From UBA877 sp034436335 (GTDB lineage Bacteria > Chloroflexota > Anaerolineae > Anaerolineales > Villigracilaceae), in NCBI GenBank assembly GCA_034436335.1, contig DAOTVO010000011.1:1-41853 (forward strand): DNA of 41,853 nucleotides, written 5' to 3'. The notes below the pieces were generated by a model, which did not search any database, was not told the DNA's origin, and saw only the letters and a program-made list of their open reading frames with translations. The position numbers and the translations under genes are program-made. Positions 7,681-18,534 of this stretch are shown in pieces; the stretch's first letter is position 1; each line of letters opens with the position of its first letter.

Positions 7681-9459
7681 ATGACCATTCACGTTTTGCC
7701 TCCCGAAGTCGCCTCGCAGATTGCCGCCGGGGAAGTAGTGGAACGCCCCGCCTCGGTTGTCAAGGAACTGGTGGAAAACGCCCTGGACGCCGGAGCGAAA
7801 ACCATCAGCATCGAAATCGGCGGCGCCGGCCGGACCCTCATCCGGGTCGCCGATGACGGCAGCGGAATCCCGGCTGACGAGTTGACGCTGGCCGTCGAGC
7901 GGCACGCGACCTCGAAACTGGTCTCTGCCGCCGACCTGTTCCGCATCGCCACGCTCGGCTTCCGCGGCGAGGCGCTGGCCTCCATCGGCTCGGTCTCGCG
8001 GCTGACGCTCACTTCGCGCCGCGCCGATTCTCCGACCGGGGCGCGGCTCAAGGTCGAGGGCGGCAAAATCGGCCGCGTGGAGGCGGTCGGCGCGCCGGTC
8101 GGCACCCTCGTGCAGGTCGAAGACCTGTTCTACAACGTCCCGGCGCGGCTCAAGTTCCTCAAACAGGACGTCACCGAACGCCGCGCCATAGATGCCCTGG
8201 TGACGCGCTACGCGCTGGCCTACCCGCGGGTGCGCTTCAAGTTGTCCGAAGGGAACACGCTCTCGCTGCAAACCGCCGGCGACGGCGACCGGCGCGCCAT
8301 CTTGGCCGCGCTCTACGGCGTGGACACGGCGCGCCAGATGCTGGAGGTGGACTCCGCCGAAGATGGGCTGAAATTGAGCGGCTTCATTTCCCCAGTCGCG
8401 CTAACGCGCTCCAACCGCCGCGAAATCACCTTCTTTATCAACGGGCGCTGGGTGCAGGATACACCGCTGACTCAGGCTCTGCTGCAGGCCTATCACACCC
8501 TGCTGATGGTCGGGCGCTACCCGCTGGCAGCCCTGTTCCTCGAGGTGCCGCCGGAGGAGGTGGATGTCAACGTCCATCCGGCCAAGGCCGAGGTGCGCTT
8601 CCGTGACTCCGACCGCGTCTTCAGTTTCGTCCAGCGCTCGGCGCGGCGGACTCTGCTGGCCTTCACGCCCGTGCCGCAAATAGCACCGCAAAATCTGTGG
8701 AGCAAGACAGACGATAGACCGCAGACCCCAGACCGCAATTCGCAAATTGACCCGGCGTGGAGTCTGGCGCATGAGGAGGCAAAAGTCGAAGGTCCAGGTT
8801 CAGGGCTCGAGGACAACCGGTCTGCTCAACAGATAGAGACTTCCGACCTTCGACCTTCGACTCAATCTTTTTCAGTCCCTTTGCTTCGACTGATCGGCCA
8901 GGTCGGCGCGGCCTATCTGGTGGCCGAAGGCCCGGACGGGCTGTACCTGATTGACCAGCACGCCGCCCACGAACGAGTCCTGTTTGAAAAACTCATGGCG
9001 CAACATGAGCAGAAGAACATCCCCTCGCAAGCCCTGCTTACGCCGGTCGTGGTCGAACTTCCGCCTGCCAGCGCCAAACTCCTCGAGACCCAATTAACCA
9101 TTCTCCATCATTTTGGTTTTGCCGTAGAACCCTTTGGCCCCAACGCCTTCCAGGTGCGCGCCATGCCGGCCCTCTTCGCCAACGCCGACCCGGCCGCCGC
9201 CCTGCGCGCCCTGGTGGAGGACTTCGAGGAGGACGAAACCCCGCTGCAAAACGAAATCGAGGCCAAAATTGCCGGGCGCGTCTGCAAGCGGCTGGCGGTC
9301 AAGGCCGGGCAAGTCCTCTCGCCCGAAGAACAGCGCGCCCTGCTCAACGACCTGGAAGCCTGCGCCTCCCCGCGCACCTGTCCGCACGGCCGGCCGACGA
9401 TGATCCACCTCTCAGTGGACATGCTCGAACGGCAATTCGGGAGAAAAGGAGCGAGGTAG
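7681..9459 (+). CDS. mutL: DNA mismatch repair protein MutL
   Basis: 592 residues. The N-terminal GHKL ATPase holds Glu29 and Asn33 in ELVENALDAGA, the DDGSGI box and GFRGEALASI. A variable linker runs from about 330 to 400. The C-terminal dimerisation/endonuclease domain carries DQHAAHERVLFE at residue 425, matching the metal-binding DQHAx2Ex4E motif, and CPHGRP near the end, so it belongs to the nicking class of MutL rather than the E. coli class. It couples mismatch recognition by MutS to strand incision. No mutS is in the window. The start lies six bases after TAAAAT with no Shine-Dalgarno site. The linker DNA (8695-8868) has repeat-like, lower-complexity sequence. Confidence 0.95.
   Translation: MTIHVLPPEVASQIAAGEVVERPASVVKELVENALDAGAKTISIEIGGAGRTLIRVADDGSGIPADELTLAVERHATSKLVSAADLFRIATLGFRGEALASIGSVSRLTLTSRRADSPTGARLKVEGGKIGRVEAVGAPVGTLVQVEDLFYNVPARLKFLKQDVTERRAIDALVTRYALAYPRVRFKLSEGNTLSLQTAGDGDRRAILAALYGVDTARQMLEVDSAEDGLKLSGFISPVALTRSNRREITFFINGRWVQDTPLTQALLQAYHTLLMVGRYPLAALFLEVPPEEVDVNVHPAKAEVRFRDSDRVFSFVQRSARRTLLAFTPVPQIAPQNLWSKTDDRPQTPDRNSQIDPAWSLAHEEAKVEGPGSGLEDNRSAQQIETSDLRPSTQSFSVPLLRLIGQVGAAYLVAEGPDGLYLIDQHAAHERVLFEKLMAQHEQKNIPSQALLTPVVVELPPASAKLLETQLTILHHFGFAVEPFGPNAFQVRAMPALFANADPAAALRALVEDFEEDETPLQNEIEAKIAGRVCKRLAVKAGQVLSPEEQRALLNDLEACASPRTCPHGRPTMIHLSVDMLERQFGRKGAR
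8695..8868. repeat. Repeat-like DNA encoding the MutL linker
   Basis: Short reiterated blocks such as AGACCGCAGACCCCAGACCG and GACCTTCGACCTTCGACTC lie inside mutL and encode the polar linker between ATPase and C-terminal domains. Composition is AT-richer and more repetitive than the flanking mutL sequence. The reading frame is kept. Confidence 0.5.
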
Positions 9460-9496
9460 GCCTTTCAAAGGAGGCCAAAAAAGCAGCGGTGTTTTT

Positions 9497-9700
9497 AACA
9501 CAAAGGACTCGAAGGGCGCACAAAGGTTCACGAAAAATGCGTAAAAAATCAACACAAAGGACTCGAAGGGCGCACAAAGGTCCACGAAAAATGTGTGAAA
9601 AAATCAACACAAAGGACTCGAAGGGCGCACAAAGGTTCACGAAAAATGTGTGAAAAAATCAACACAAAGGACTCGAAGGGCACACGAAGGTTCACAAGAA
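9497..9700. repeat. Four tandem copies of a 54-55 bp repeat
   Basis: Copies begin at 9497, 9551, 9606 and 9661, each opening with AACACAAAGGACTCGAAGG. The first three are nearly identical; the fourth diverges at its end, and degenerate related sequence continues to about 9760. The array fills most of the 314-bp gap between mutL and the alcohol dehydrogenase gene, where I see no gene. Confidence 0.9.
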
Positions 9701-9773
9701 AATTTGTGTCCTTGATGTTCACTTCGCGCCCTTGGTGTTGAAAAAATAAACACAAAAGGCGAAAGGATTTTTC

Positions 9774-10769
9774 ATGAAATCCATCTGGCTTGAAAACCAA
9801 ACCCTTTCCCTGCACAACCTCCCCCTGCCGGAGAAGCCCGGCGAGGCGCTCATCCGAATCCGCCTGGCGGGCATTTGCGGCACCGACCTGGAACTGGTGC
9901 GCGGCTACTATCCGTTCACCGGCATCCCCGGCCACGAGTTCGTCGGCGAGGTGGTTTCTATCGCGGACTCCGACGCCTCCAGTTGTCAGACAGGTCGGAA
10001 TGACCGTCCAACCCACGAAGATTGGATCGGCAAACGCGTGGTCGGAGAAATCAACGTCGTTTGCGGGGAGTGCGAACAATGCCAGAACGGCCGCCCCACC
10101 CACTGCGAGCAGCGCACCGTGCTGGGGATCATCGGTCGCGACGGAGTCCACGCCGAGTACACGACGCTCCCGCTGGCAAACCTGCATCTCGTCCCCGATT
10201 CGGTCCCGGACGAGGCGGCGGTCTTCGCCGAGCCGCTGGCCGCGGCGCTGGAAATCCAACAGCAGGTGCAGATTCGCCCCGCCGACCGCGTCCTTCTCAT
10301 CGGCGCGGGGCGGCTGGGACAGTTGATTGCCCAAACGCTGGCCCTCACCGGTGCAGATTTGCGCGTCGTTGCGCGGCATCCGCTCCAGAAGGATTTGCTC
10401 CAACGGCGCGGGATTCGTCTGATTGATGAGGGTGAAATCCAGCCGCGGCGCTGGGATGTGGTGGTGGAGGCTACCGGCTCGCCCTCCGGCTTCGACCTGG
10501 CGCGGCAGGCGCTGCGTCCACGCGGGACGCTGGTGCTGAAGTCCACCTACCGGGGTGAGATGACCGTCAACTGGTCGCCGTTCGTGGTGGACGAGGTAAC
10601 CATCGTCGGGTCGCGCTGCGGGCCGTTCGAACCGGCTCTGCGATTATTGGAGAAGAGGGAAGTTGACCCCACGCCGCTGATTGCCGGGCGGTTTCGGCTG
10701 GAGCAGGCGCTGGAAGCCTACGAAGCGGCGCGCCGGCCGGGGATGCTGAAAGTGCTGCTCGAGCCATAG
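9774..10769 (+). CDS. Zinc-dependent alcohol dehydrogenase (medium-chain family)
   Basis: 331 residues, start at 9774 with AAAGGA upstream. The N-terminal GroES-like domain has catalytic zinc ligands in GICGTD and PGHEFVGEV and a structural zinc cluster of four Cys in CGECEQC...HC. The Rossmann domain has GAGRLG, giving an NAD(P)+ site. It should oxidise an alcohol or polyol; resemblance to threonine/sorbitol dehydrogenases is general, so the substrate is open. It stands alone, followed by convergent signalling genes. An insertion of roughly 15 residues (bases about 9966-10022) sits between the PGHE segment and GKRVVGE and is encoded by less typical sequence. Confidence 0.88.
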   Translation: MKSIWLENQTLSLHNLPLPEKPGEALIRIRLAGICGTDLELVRGYYPFTGIPGHEFVGEVVSIADSDASSCQTGRNDRPTHEDWIGKRVVGEINVVCGECEQCQNGRPTHCEQRTVLGIIGRDGVHAEYTTLPLANLHLVPDSVPDEAAVFAEPLAAALEIQQQVQIRPADRVLLIGAGRLGQLIAQTLALTGADLRVVARHPLQKDLLQRRGIRLIDEGEIQPRRWDVVVEATGSPSGFDLARQALRPRGTLVLKSTYRGEMTVNWSPFVVDEVTIVGSRCGPFEPALRLLEKREVDPTPLIAGRFRLEQALEAYEAARRPGMLKVLLEP

Positions 10770-10808
10770 CAGGCGCGAGGTCTGGGGCGGGCGGGATAAA
10801 ATTCCGCC

Positions 10809-11996
10809 TCACTTTTTCTTGAACGGCAAGTGGACGGTAAATGTTGTGCCGCTGCCGACTTTGGAGGTCACCGAGATACTTCCCCCATGCCCGGAGACAA
10901 TTTGCTTGCAAATGGACAGGCCCAGGCCGGTACCTGCGGCCTTTTTTTCAGAACCGCTGACGCGGTAGAATTTCTCGAACAGGCGGGGAAGGGCTTTCTC
11001 CGGAATGCCCATGCCGGTATCTTCCACGGCCAGAGTCCAATATTTCGAGGCCAGACCGGCGCGCATGACCACGCGTCCCTGGGGGCAGTTGTACTTGATG
11101 GCATTGCTCAGGAGATTGAGAACTACCTGCTTGAGTTTGTCGCGGTCGGCGCTGACGGGGGGAAAATCGGACGGGATTTCAATGGCAATGGTCACTTGAT
11201 TTTCATCGGCCTTGCTCTGCATAATTTGACGGCATTCTTCGAGCAATGGGCCGAGGTCGAAATTCGTCAGGTGGAATTGAACGCGTCCCGATTCCAGCCG
11301 CGCCAGGTCAAGGAAGGAGGAGGCCAGCGAATTCAAACGGAGGGTTTCGCTGTGAATATTGTGAATTATCTGCTCGTGCTGTTCCTGCGAGATTTCCGGC
11401 CGGAGCAGGAGGTAAGTAGACGTGCCGATGGAGGCCAGGGGAGTGCGAAGTTCATGAACGAATTCTGCTATCAGGTCGGATTGCTGGAAGAGGCGGGCGT
11501 TTTCAATGGCTACCGCCGCCTGCGCGCCGAGAACGAGCAGCAGGTCTTCGTCCGACTGGGTAAATTCGCCGGAACGCTTATTGATGGCTTCCAGAACGCC
11601 TACCACTTTATCTTTGGTTATCAAAGGGATGCCCAGCAGGGAAGCCGTGGCATAGCGGGTGATGTTTTCGACTTTCTGGAAGAAACGCGGGTCGTCATGT
11701 GCATCGGCAATGCGGACCGGCTGGCGGTTGAGGACAATCCAGCCGGCAATGCTCCCATCGAGGGGAACGGCCAGGCCGCGCATGGTTTGCAGGTCGAGAT
11801 TGGTGGCAACCTGAAAGTTCAACTCGCGGGCGGCATCATCATAGAGAAGGATGGACGCCGCTTCGGCATCGGTAATGTCAGAAGCCGCGCGGATGATACG
11901 GTCGAGCAGCGTGTTCAGGTCGAGGGTGGAGGCCAGGTCGCGGGCGATGTCAACCAACCGTCGGTAACCATCGAGAAGTTTTTCGGCATCACTCAT
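10809..11996 (-). CDS. Soluble GAF-domain sensor histidine kinase
   Basis: 395 residues, no membrane segment. A GAF domain occupies about 20-165, then HisKA with His181 in FVHELRTPLAS and an HATPase_c domain (NLLSNAIKYN, DTGMGIP, GTGLGLSICK). The start is taken as the ATG at 11996; an upstream in-frame extension of 14 residues exists but has no better ribosome site. It is downstream of the receiver-CpaE-like gene on the same strand after 88 bp, so the pair is probably one operon and cognate. The GAF domain is the likely signal input; the ligand cannot be told from sequence. Confidence 0.9.
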   Translation of the reverse strand: MSDAEKLLDGYRRLVDIARDLASTLDLNTLLDRIIRAASDITDAEAASILLYDDAARELNFQVATNLDLQTMRGLAVPLDGSIAGWIVLNRQPVRIADAHDDPRFFQKVENITRYATASLLGIPLITKDKVVGVLEAINKRSGEFTQSDEDLLLVLGAQAAVAIENARLFQQSDLIAEFVHELRTPLASIGTSTYLLLRPEISQEQHEQIIHNIHSETLRLNSLASSFLDLARLESGRVQFHLTNFDLGPLLEECRQIMQSKADENQVTIAIEIPSDFPPVSADRDKLKQVVLNLLSNAIKYNCPQGRVVMRAGLASKYWTLAVEDTGMGIPEKALPRLFEKFYRVSGSEKKAAGTGLGLSICKQIVSGHGGSISVTSKVGSGTTFTVHLPFKKK

Positions 11997-12084
11997 AAAA
12001 CATACTTTCTCCACAACCCCAATCCAGCGGGCCGGCAATAAAATGGCGCGGAATCTCCATAACGGGTCTCTAGCGAGAGTCAGG

Positions 12085-13248
12085 TTAAGCCTGCTTCTTC
12101 TTTTCGACCTCTAAGACTGCGGCGGCAAGTTTTGCAAATTGCTGGGCGGTAAGGCTGCTGGAATCGGCTTCGATGGCAGTGGTGAGCATACGCGCTGCCA
12201 TATAGAGCAGTTCGGGGGCAGGAGTAATTGCTACAACTGTGGTTCTGGTCAATTCTTTTTCGACTTGTTCCCGACTTAGGTTCGTGTCAGAGCGAGAACG
12301 GCTTACAATGACCGGCAGAATGCTTGTGGAGTTAATTCCCAATTCTTCCAAATCGGCCAGGAGGAGGCGGGAATGGATGACCGAATTTCTGACCGGTTCA
12401 ACAATCACCACCACAATATCGCAGGCAGGGAGCAATTTCTGCGCCAGCGGCGTTAATCCTGAACCTAAATCCAAGACGAGATACTTCCCCAGGGAACTCA
12501 GCCGATTCACCAATGACTCAAAAGATGGAAGCGCGCCCACTAAAAAAGCATCTTTTGGCTGAATTGAACCGGGCAAGACGCCAAGGCCCGTATTATGGTA
12601 AAACAACAGACGCTTGACGTTTTGACGAGAAATTTCCGAGATTTTCCCCTGAATAAGGGTCTTCAATGCCTGGGGATCGGGGTCGCCCAGGTCCGGGCCA
12701 AGTGTTCCCATGCCGGGCCGCAGTTCGGCGACAATCACTTCGGCACCAGTCGCGCGGCGGAGGGAATCGCTCAGATTGAGCGCTACGGTTGTGACCCCCA
12801 AGCCGCCGCGCGCGGCAATCACGCCGACGGTGAAAGCACGCTTTTCCGTCGGCAGCGGCGAGGTTCCTTTAGCCTTTTTCGCCCGCGCCAACAGGGCCTT
12901 GACATGGGCGGATAATTCAGCCGGATGAGTCGGCTTGGTGAGGTAATCATCGGCTCCTGCTTCGAAGCCTGTCACCTTATCATCCAGTTGGCTTTTCGCA
13001 GTAAACATCAGGATAGGGATGCTGGCGGTTAGCGGGTTAGCGCGTAGACGGCGTGCAACCTCGTAGCCATCAATTTCGGGCATCATGATGTCCAGCAAGA
13101 TAAGATCGGGGAGTTCTTTCTCGGCCTGACTAATCCCCTGGAGACCGTTATTGGCCACCACAATCTGATACCCTTGTTTTTGGAGCATCAGTCCTACCAG
13201 TTTCAGGGTATCGATATCGTCATCAATGATTAGAATTTTTTCCGCCAT
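12085..13248 (-). CDS. Response regulator fused to a CpaE/MinD-like domain with a degraded P-loop
   Basis: 387 residues. Residues 1-125 form a receiver (Asp9-Asp10-Asp11, phospho-acceptor Asp53 in LILLDIMMPEIDG, Lys in TKPTHP). Residues about 138-380 fold like the SIMIBI ATPases of the CpaE/MinD family (start TVGVIAARGGLGVTTVALN, later VLDLGSG and DIVVVIVEP). The deviant Walker A normally reads KGGxGKT; here it is RGGLGVT, with Arg147 for the signature Lys and Val152 for the P-loop Lys. ATP hydrolysis is therefore doubtful. CpaE proteins position pili; no pilus gene lies nearby. Probably controlled by the GAF kinase directly downstream. The ATG at 13248 follows AGAGGTGA. Confidence 0.85.
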   Translation of the reverse strand: MAEKILIIDDDIDTLKLVGLMLQKQGYQIVVANNGLQGISQAEKELPDLILLDIMMPEIDGYEVARRLRANPLTASIPILMFTAKSQLDDKVTGFEAGADDYLTKPTHPAELSAHVKALLARAKKAKGTSPLPTEKRAFTVGVIAARGGLGVTTVALNLSDSLRRATGAEVIVAELRPGMGTLGPDLGDPDPQALKTLIQGKISEISRQNVKRLLFYHNTGLGVLPGSIQPKDAFLVGALPSFESLVNRLSSLGKYLVLDLGSGLTPLAQKLLPACDIVVVIVEPVRNSVIHSRLLLADLEELGINSTSILPVIVSRSRSDTNLSREQVEKELTRTTVVAITPAPELLYMAARMLTTAIEADSSSLTAQQFAKLAAAVLEVEKKKQA

Positions 13249-13278
13249 GCACTCACCTCTTGCAAATGGAATGAATAC

Positions 13279-13307
13279 AGTCTAGCACAAAGCGGCAGGA
13301 GAGGCAA
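13279..13307 (-). promoter_or_regulatory. Predicted promoter of the receiver-CpaE/kinase operon
   Basis: On the minus strand TTGCCT (13307-13302) and TAGACT (13284-13279) are separated by 17 bp, about 30 bp upstream of the start codon. Confidence 0.5.
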
Positions 13308-13309
13308 GT

Positions 13310-13760
13310 TTTCCCCGGTGATATAATCCTCTGCTCGCTTCCCTGCCCGCAGCAAACCAACATAAAGTCATCCCAATTGTAACAAAGTAGAGGAAAGGCC
13401 CATTTTGCCAACCATTCTTACAACTAAATAGCGTCATGGACCGGTCTGGAAGCCAAAACAGAGTCACAGAGAAAAAAAAGCAGAAAAACCTCGTGTTCTC
13501 TGTACGCTCCGTGGCAAAACCGGTGGGCTGGCCCACAATAGACCTCTTGCAAAAGTCTTTTTAGCCGCAGATTACATGGATGAGCAAGGTAACTGCCTAC
13601 CCAATGAGGCCGGGATGGTTAATCGCAGCAAAAGACGCTCATTTTATCCGCAGATTGCGCAGATTTCCCCTGTGGGCACGATGTCGCCGATTTTCTCCCC
13701 ATCTGCGTCCTCTGCGACCTCTGCGGATAATTTTCGAGACCAGGGTAGACAGTTACGAAA
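13310..13760. other. Intergenic region with eroded low-complexity repeats, no gene seen
   Basis: The 569-bp gap before uvrA holds no convincing coding sequence. Recognisable pieces include repeats of the type CTCTGCGACCTCTGCGGATAA (about 13706-13731), CCGCAGATTGCGCAGATTT (about 13650-13668) and GCCGCAGATTACATGGAT (about 13564-13581), all variants of an AATCTGCG-rich low-complexity family, and CTCTGTACGCTCCGTGGC (about 13498-13515). A TATAAT at 13322-13327 on + has no obvious gene behind it. Confidence 0.5.
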
Positions 13761-13771
13761 AAAGTCTAATA

Positions 13772-13789
13772 AAACATATGTGCTATAAT
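13772..13789 (+). promoter_or_regulatory. uvrA promoter with candidate SOS operator
   Basis: AAAC-ATAT-GTGC (13772-13783) directly abuts the -10 box TATAAT (13784-13789). The same arrangement, GAAC-ATCT-GTGC followed by TATACT, precedes recA at 34287-34304. The pattern is close to the Gram-positive LexA (DinR) box GAAC-N4-GTTC with one or two changes. Confidence 0.55.
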
Positions 13790-13817
13790 AATCGAATGTT
13801 TCTTTCACGAGGTAGAC

Positions 13818-16760
<2,943 letters not shown>

Positions 16761-16855
16761 TTTCATTTTTTCTTCTCAAGACAGGTATGCCGCCCCCCAA
16801 CTCCACATCAGGAAGTCTCTTCAGCATTGGAAACAATGACAATTCTGCGACATAA

Positions 16856-18382
16856 TCACAGACTCAGCAGGAGGCGGATTTCCTTCCAGATGAACGGCAG
16901 GACAAGCGCAAAGCCCGCCGTCAGGCCGATGAGCGCCGAGAAGAGCGGCGAGAGCGGCACGAAGGCGGTCGCCGCCCAGGCAACCCCTCCGCCCGTCAGC
17001 GCGGCGAGCAGGGAGCGCGGCAGCGTGCCGGTCATATTCAACAAACCGGGGAATTTGCGGTTGAGGAGGGAATGCAAAACGAGCGCCTGCGCGGTGAACG
17101 TCAGCGCCGCGGCCAGGGGAATGCCCGGCAGGCCAATCAGGCGAGAGAGAAGCCAGGCCAGGCCGACAAACGAAACCGCCTGAACCGCCGCCGCCACGAG
17201 CGGGGTGCGCGTGTTCTGATTGGCGTAGAACGAGCGCACGGCCACCTCCAGCCAGGCGTCCCCCAGCAGGCCGAAGAGGAACGCCCAGGTGCACCAGGTC
17301 ACCAGGTCCAGTTGCGCCGTTTCGAAGCCGAAGAAGGCCCCTGCCAGCGGGCGGACGGTGGCGGCCAGCAACGCGGCGGAGGGCAGGCTGAGCGCCAGCA
17401 TCACCCGCAGGGCGCGGTTGACCGTCTCGCGGAAGGAATCCGTCTGCCCGGCGTTGATAAATTCAGAAAGCGTCGGCAGGAGGGCAATGGCAATCGCCGT
17501 CCCAATGACCGTTTCCGGGACCTGCTGGATAGTCCAGCCGAGGTTGAGGGCACCCACCCCGGCCTCGCCGAAGCGGGAGGCCAGGCTGTCGCGGGCGACG
17601 AAATAGGCCTGGATGCTGACCATCGTCAAGAGGCGCGGCCAGAGCAGGGTCAGGACGCGCACCACGCCGGGCGTCCGCAGACCGATGACCGGCCGCCAGC
17701 GGAACTGGTAGCGAATCAGCCCCGGCACTTGAATCAGCAGATGCAGCGCCGCGCCGAGGATGACGCCGTAAACCATGCCGTAGAGCCCCAGCCCGAAAGC
17801 GGGCAGGGTGAGCGGGCCGAGGGTCAGCCCCTCGTTCGGCGTCAGGACAGTCACGCCAAAGATTTGGCCGAGATTATAGAAGACCGGCGCCAGGGCAGGC
17901 AGGAGAAAATGTTTGTTGGCTTGCAACGACGACATGACCAGCCCGCTGACGGAGAAAATCAAGATAGCGGTCAGGTCGAGGCGCATCAGCGAGGCGGTGA
18001 GCGCCTGGTTTTCGGGGGTGAACTTTGGGGCCACCACGTAGCGCACCATCGGCTCGGCCAGCAGGATGACCACCGCCGCCGCGCCCGCCGTGACGAGAAA
18101 AGCCAGGTTCAGGATGCGGACAAACAAGTCCCAGGCGGCGGGACGCCCCTGCCGGTCGAGGTATTCGCGCAGGACGGGGATAAAAGCCATCCCCAGCGCG
18201 CCGCCGGAAAGAAGCGCCGAAAGGTAGTCGGGGATGTTGTTCGAGGCCCCGAAAATGCCCATCCCTTCCAGACCGACAATTTTGTTGAAGAGCAGGGATT
18301 TGACAAACGCCAGGGCTTTGTCGAAGGTGAAGAGAACGGCGATCAGGATCGAGGTCCGCGTGAGGTGCGTGAGTTTGGGCAT
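16856..18382 (-). CDS. murJ: MurJ (MviN) lipid II flippase
   Basis: 508 residues and about 14 predicted membrane helices, the length and topology of MurJ. The N-terminal segment with the pattern SGGALGMAFIPV and a central arginine-bearing ARDSLASRFGE region fit the MATE/MOP-fold lipid II flippase, which moves the peptidoglycan precursor across the inner membrane. It is convergent with uvrA. The ATG at 18382 lies six bases after TATAAT (18394-18389) with CGCCCC between, so its mRNA is probably leaderless. Confidence 0.92.
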   Translation of the reverse strand: MPKLTHLTRTSILIAVLFTFDKALAFVKSLLFNKIVGLEGMGIFGASNNIPDYLSALLSGGALGMAFIPVLREYLDRQGRPAAWDLFVRILNLAFLVTAGAAAVVILLAEPMVRYVVAPKFTPENQALTASLMRLDLTAILIFSVSGLVMSSLQANKHFLLPALAPVFYNLGQIFGVTVLTPNEGLTLGPLTLPAFGLGLYGMVYGVILGAALHLLIQVPGLIRYQFRWRPVIGLRTPGVVRVLTLLWPRLLTMVSIQAYFVARDSLASRFGEAGVGALNLGWTIQQVPETVIGTAIAIALLPTLSEFINAGQTDSFRETVNRALRVMLALSLPSAALLAATVRPLAGAFFGFETAQLDLVTWCTWAFLFGLLGDAWLEVAVRSFYANQNTRTPLVAAAVQAVSFVGLAWLLSRLIGLPGIPLAAALTFTAQALVLHSLLNRKFPGLLNMTGTLPRSLLAALTGGGVAWAATAFVPLSPLFSALIGLTAGFALVLPFIWKEIRLLLSL

Positions 18383-18388
18383 GGGGCG

Positions 18389-18394
18389 ATTATA
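18389..18394 (-). promoter_or_regulatory. TATAAT -10 box, leaderless start of murJ
   Basis: Minus strand TATAAT-CGCCCC-ATG. Same spacing and CCC-ending hexamer as the starts at 4807, 7614 and 7681. The palindromic repeat at 18397-18423 covers the place where the -35 box should be. Confidence 0.65.
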
Positions 18395-18396
18395 AC

Positions 18397-18529
18397 GTAG
18401 GGCGGGATTCGAATCCCACCCACAAGCGAGATTCTGTCTTGCCCTACAGAAGGGCGGATTCTATTCCCGCCATTTTCGCTGCGAATTTCACGAAAGAAAG
18501 TAGTAGGGCAGGATTCTATCCTGCCCTAC
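18397..18529. repeat. Three palindromic repeat copies between murJ and the prenyltransferase gene
   Basis: Copies at 18397-18423 (GTAGGGCGGGATT core), 18452-18471 (GGGCGGATTCTATTCCCGCC) and 18503-18529 (perfect GTAGGGCAGGAT...ATCCTGCCCTAC); a half copy lies at about 18430-18447. They occupy most of the 152-bp gap; no gene is present. The last copy ends 6 bp from the prenyltransferase stop and could act as a transcription stop or mRNA 3' stabiliser. Confidence 0.85.
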
Positions 18530-18534
18530 AATTC

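Noticed and set aside
9497..9700. CRISPR-like array after mutL
   Set aside because: Whole 54-55 bp units repeat without variable spacers.
10830..12041. Plus-strand open frame over the GAF kinase
   Set aside because: The minus strand encodes a full GAF-HisKA-HATPase protein; the opposite frame has no motif.
13322..13327. Orphan TATAAT promoter
   Set aside because: No -35 at proper distance and no gene behind it on +; likely chance in AT-richer spacer DNA.
13310..13760. Possible pseudogene upstream of uvrA
   Set aside because: Short frames there consist of low-complexity repeats with no protein family resemblance.
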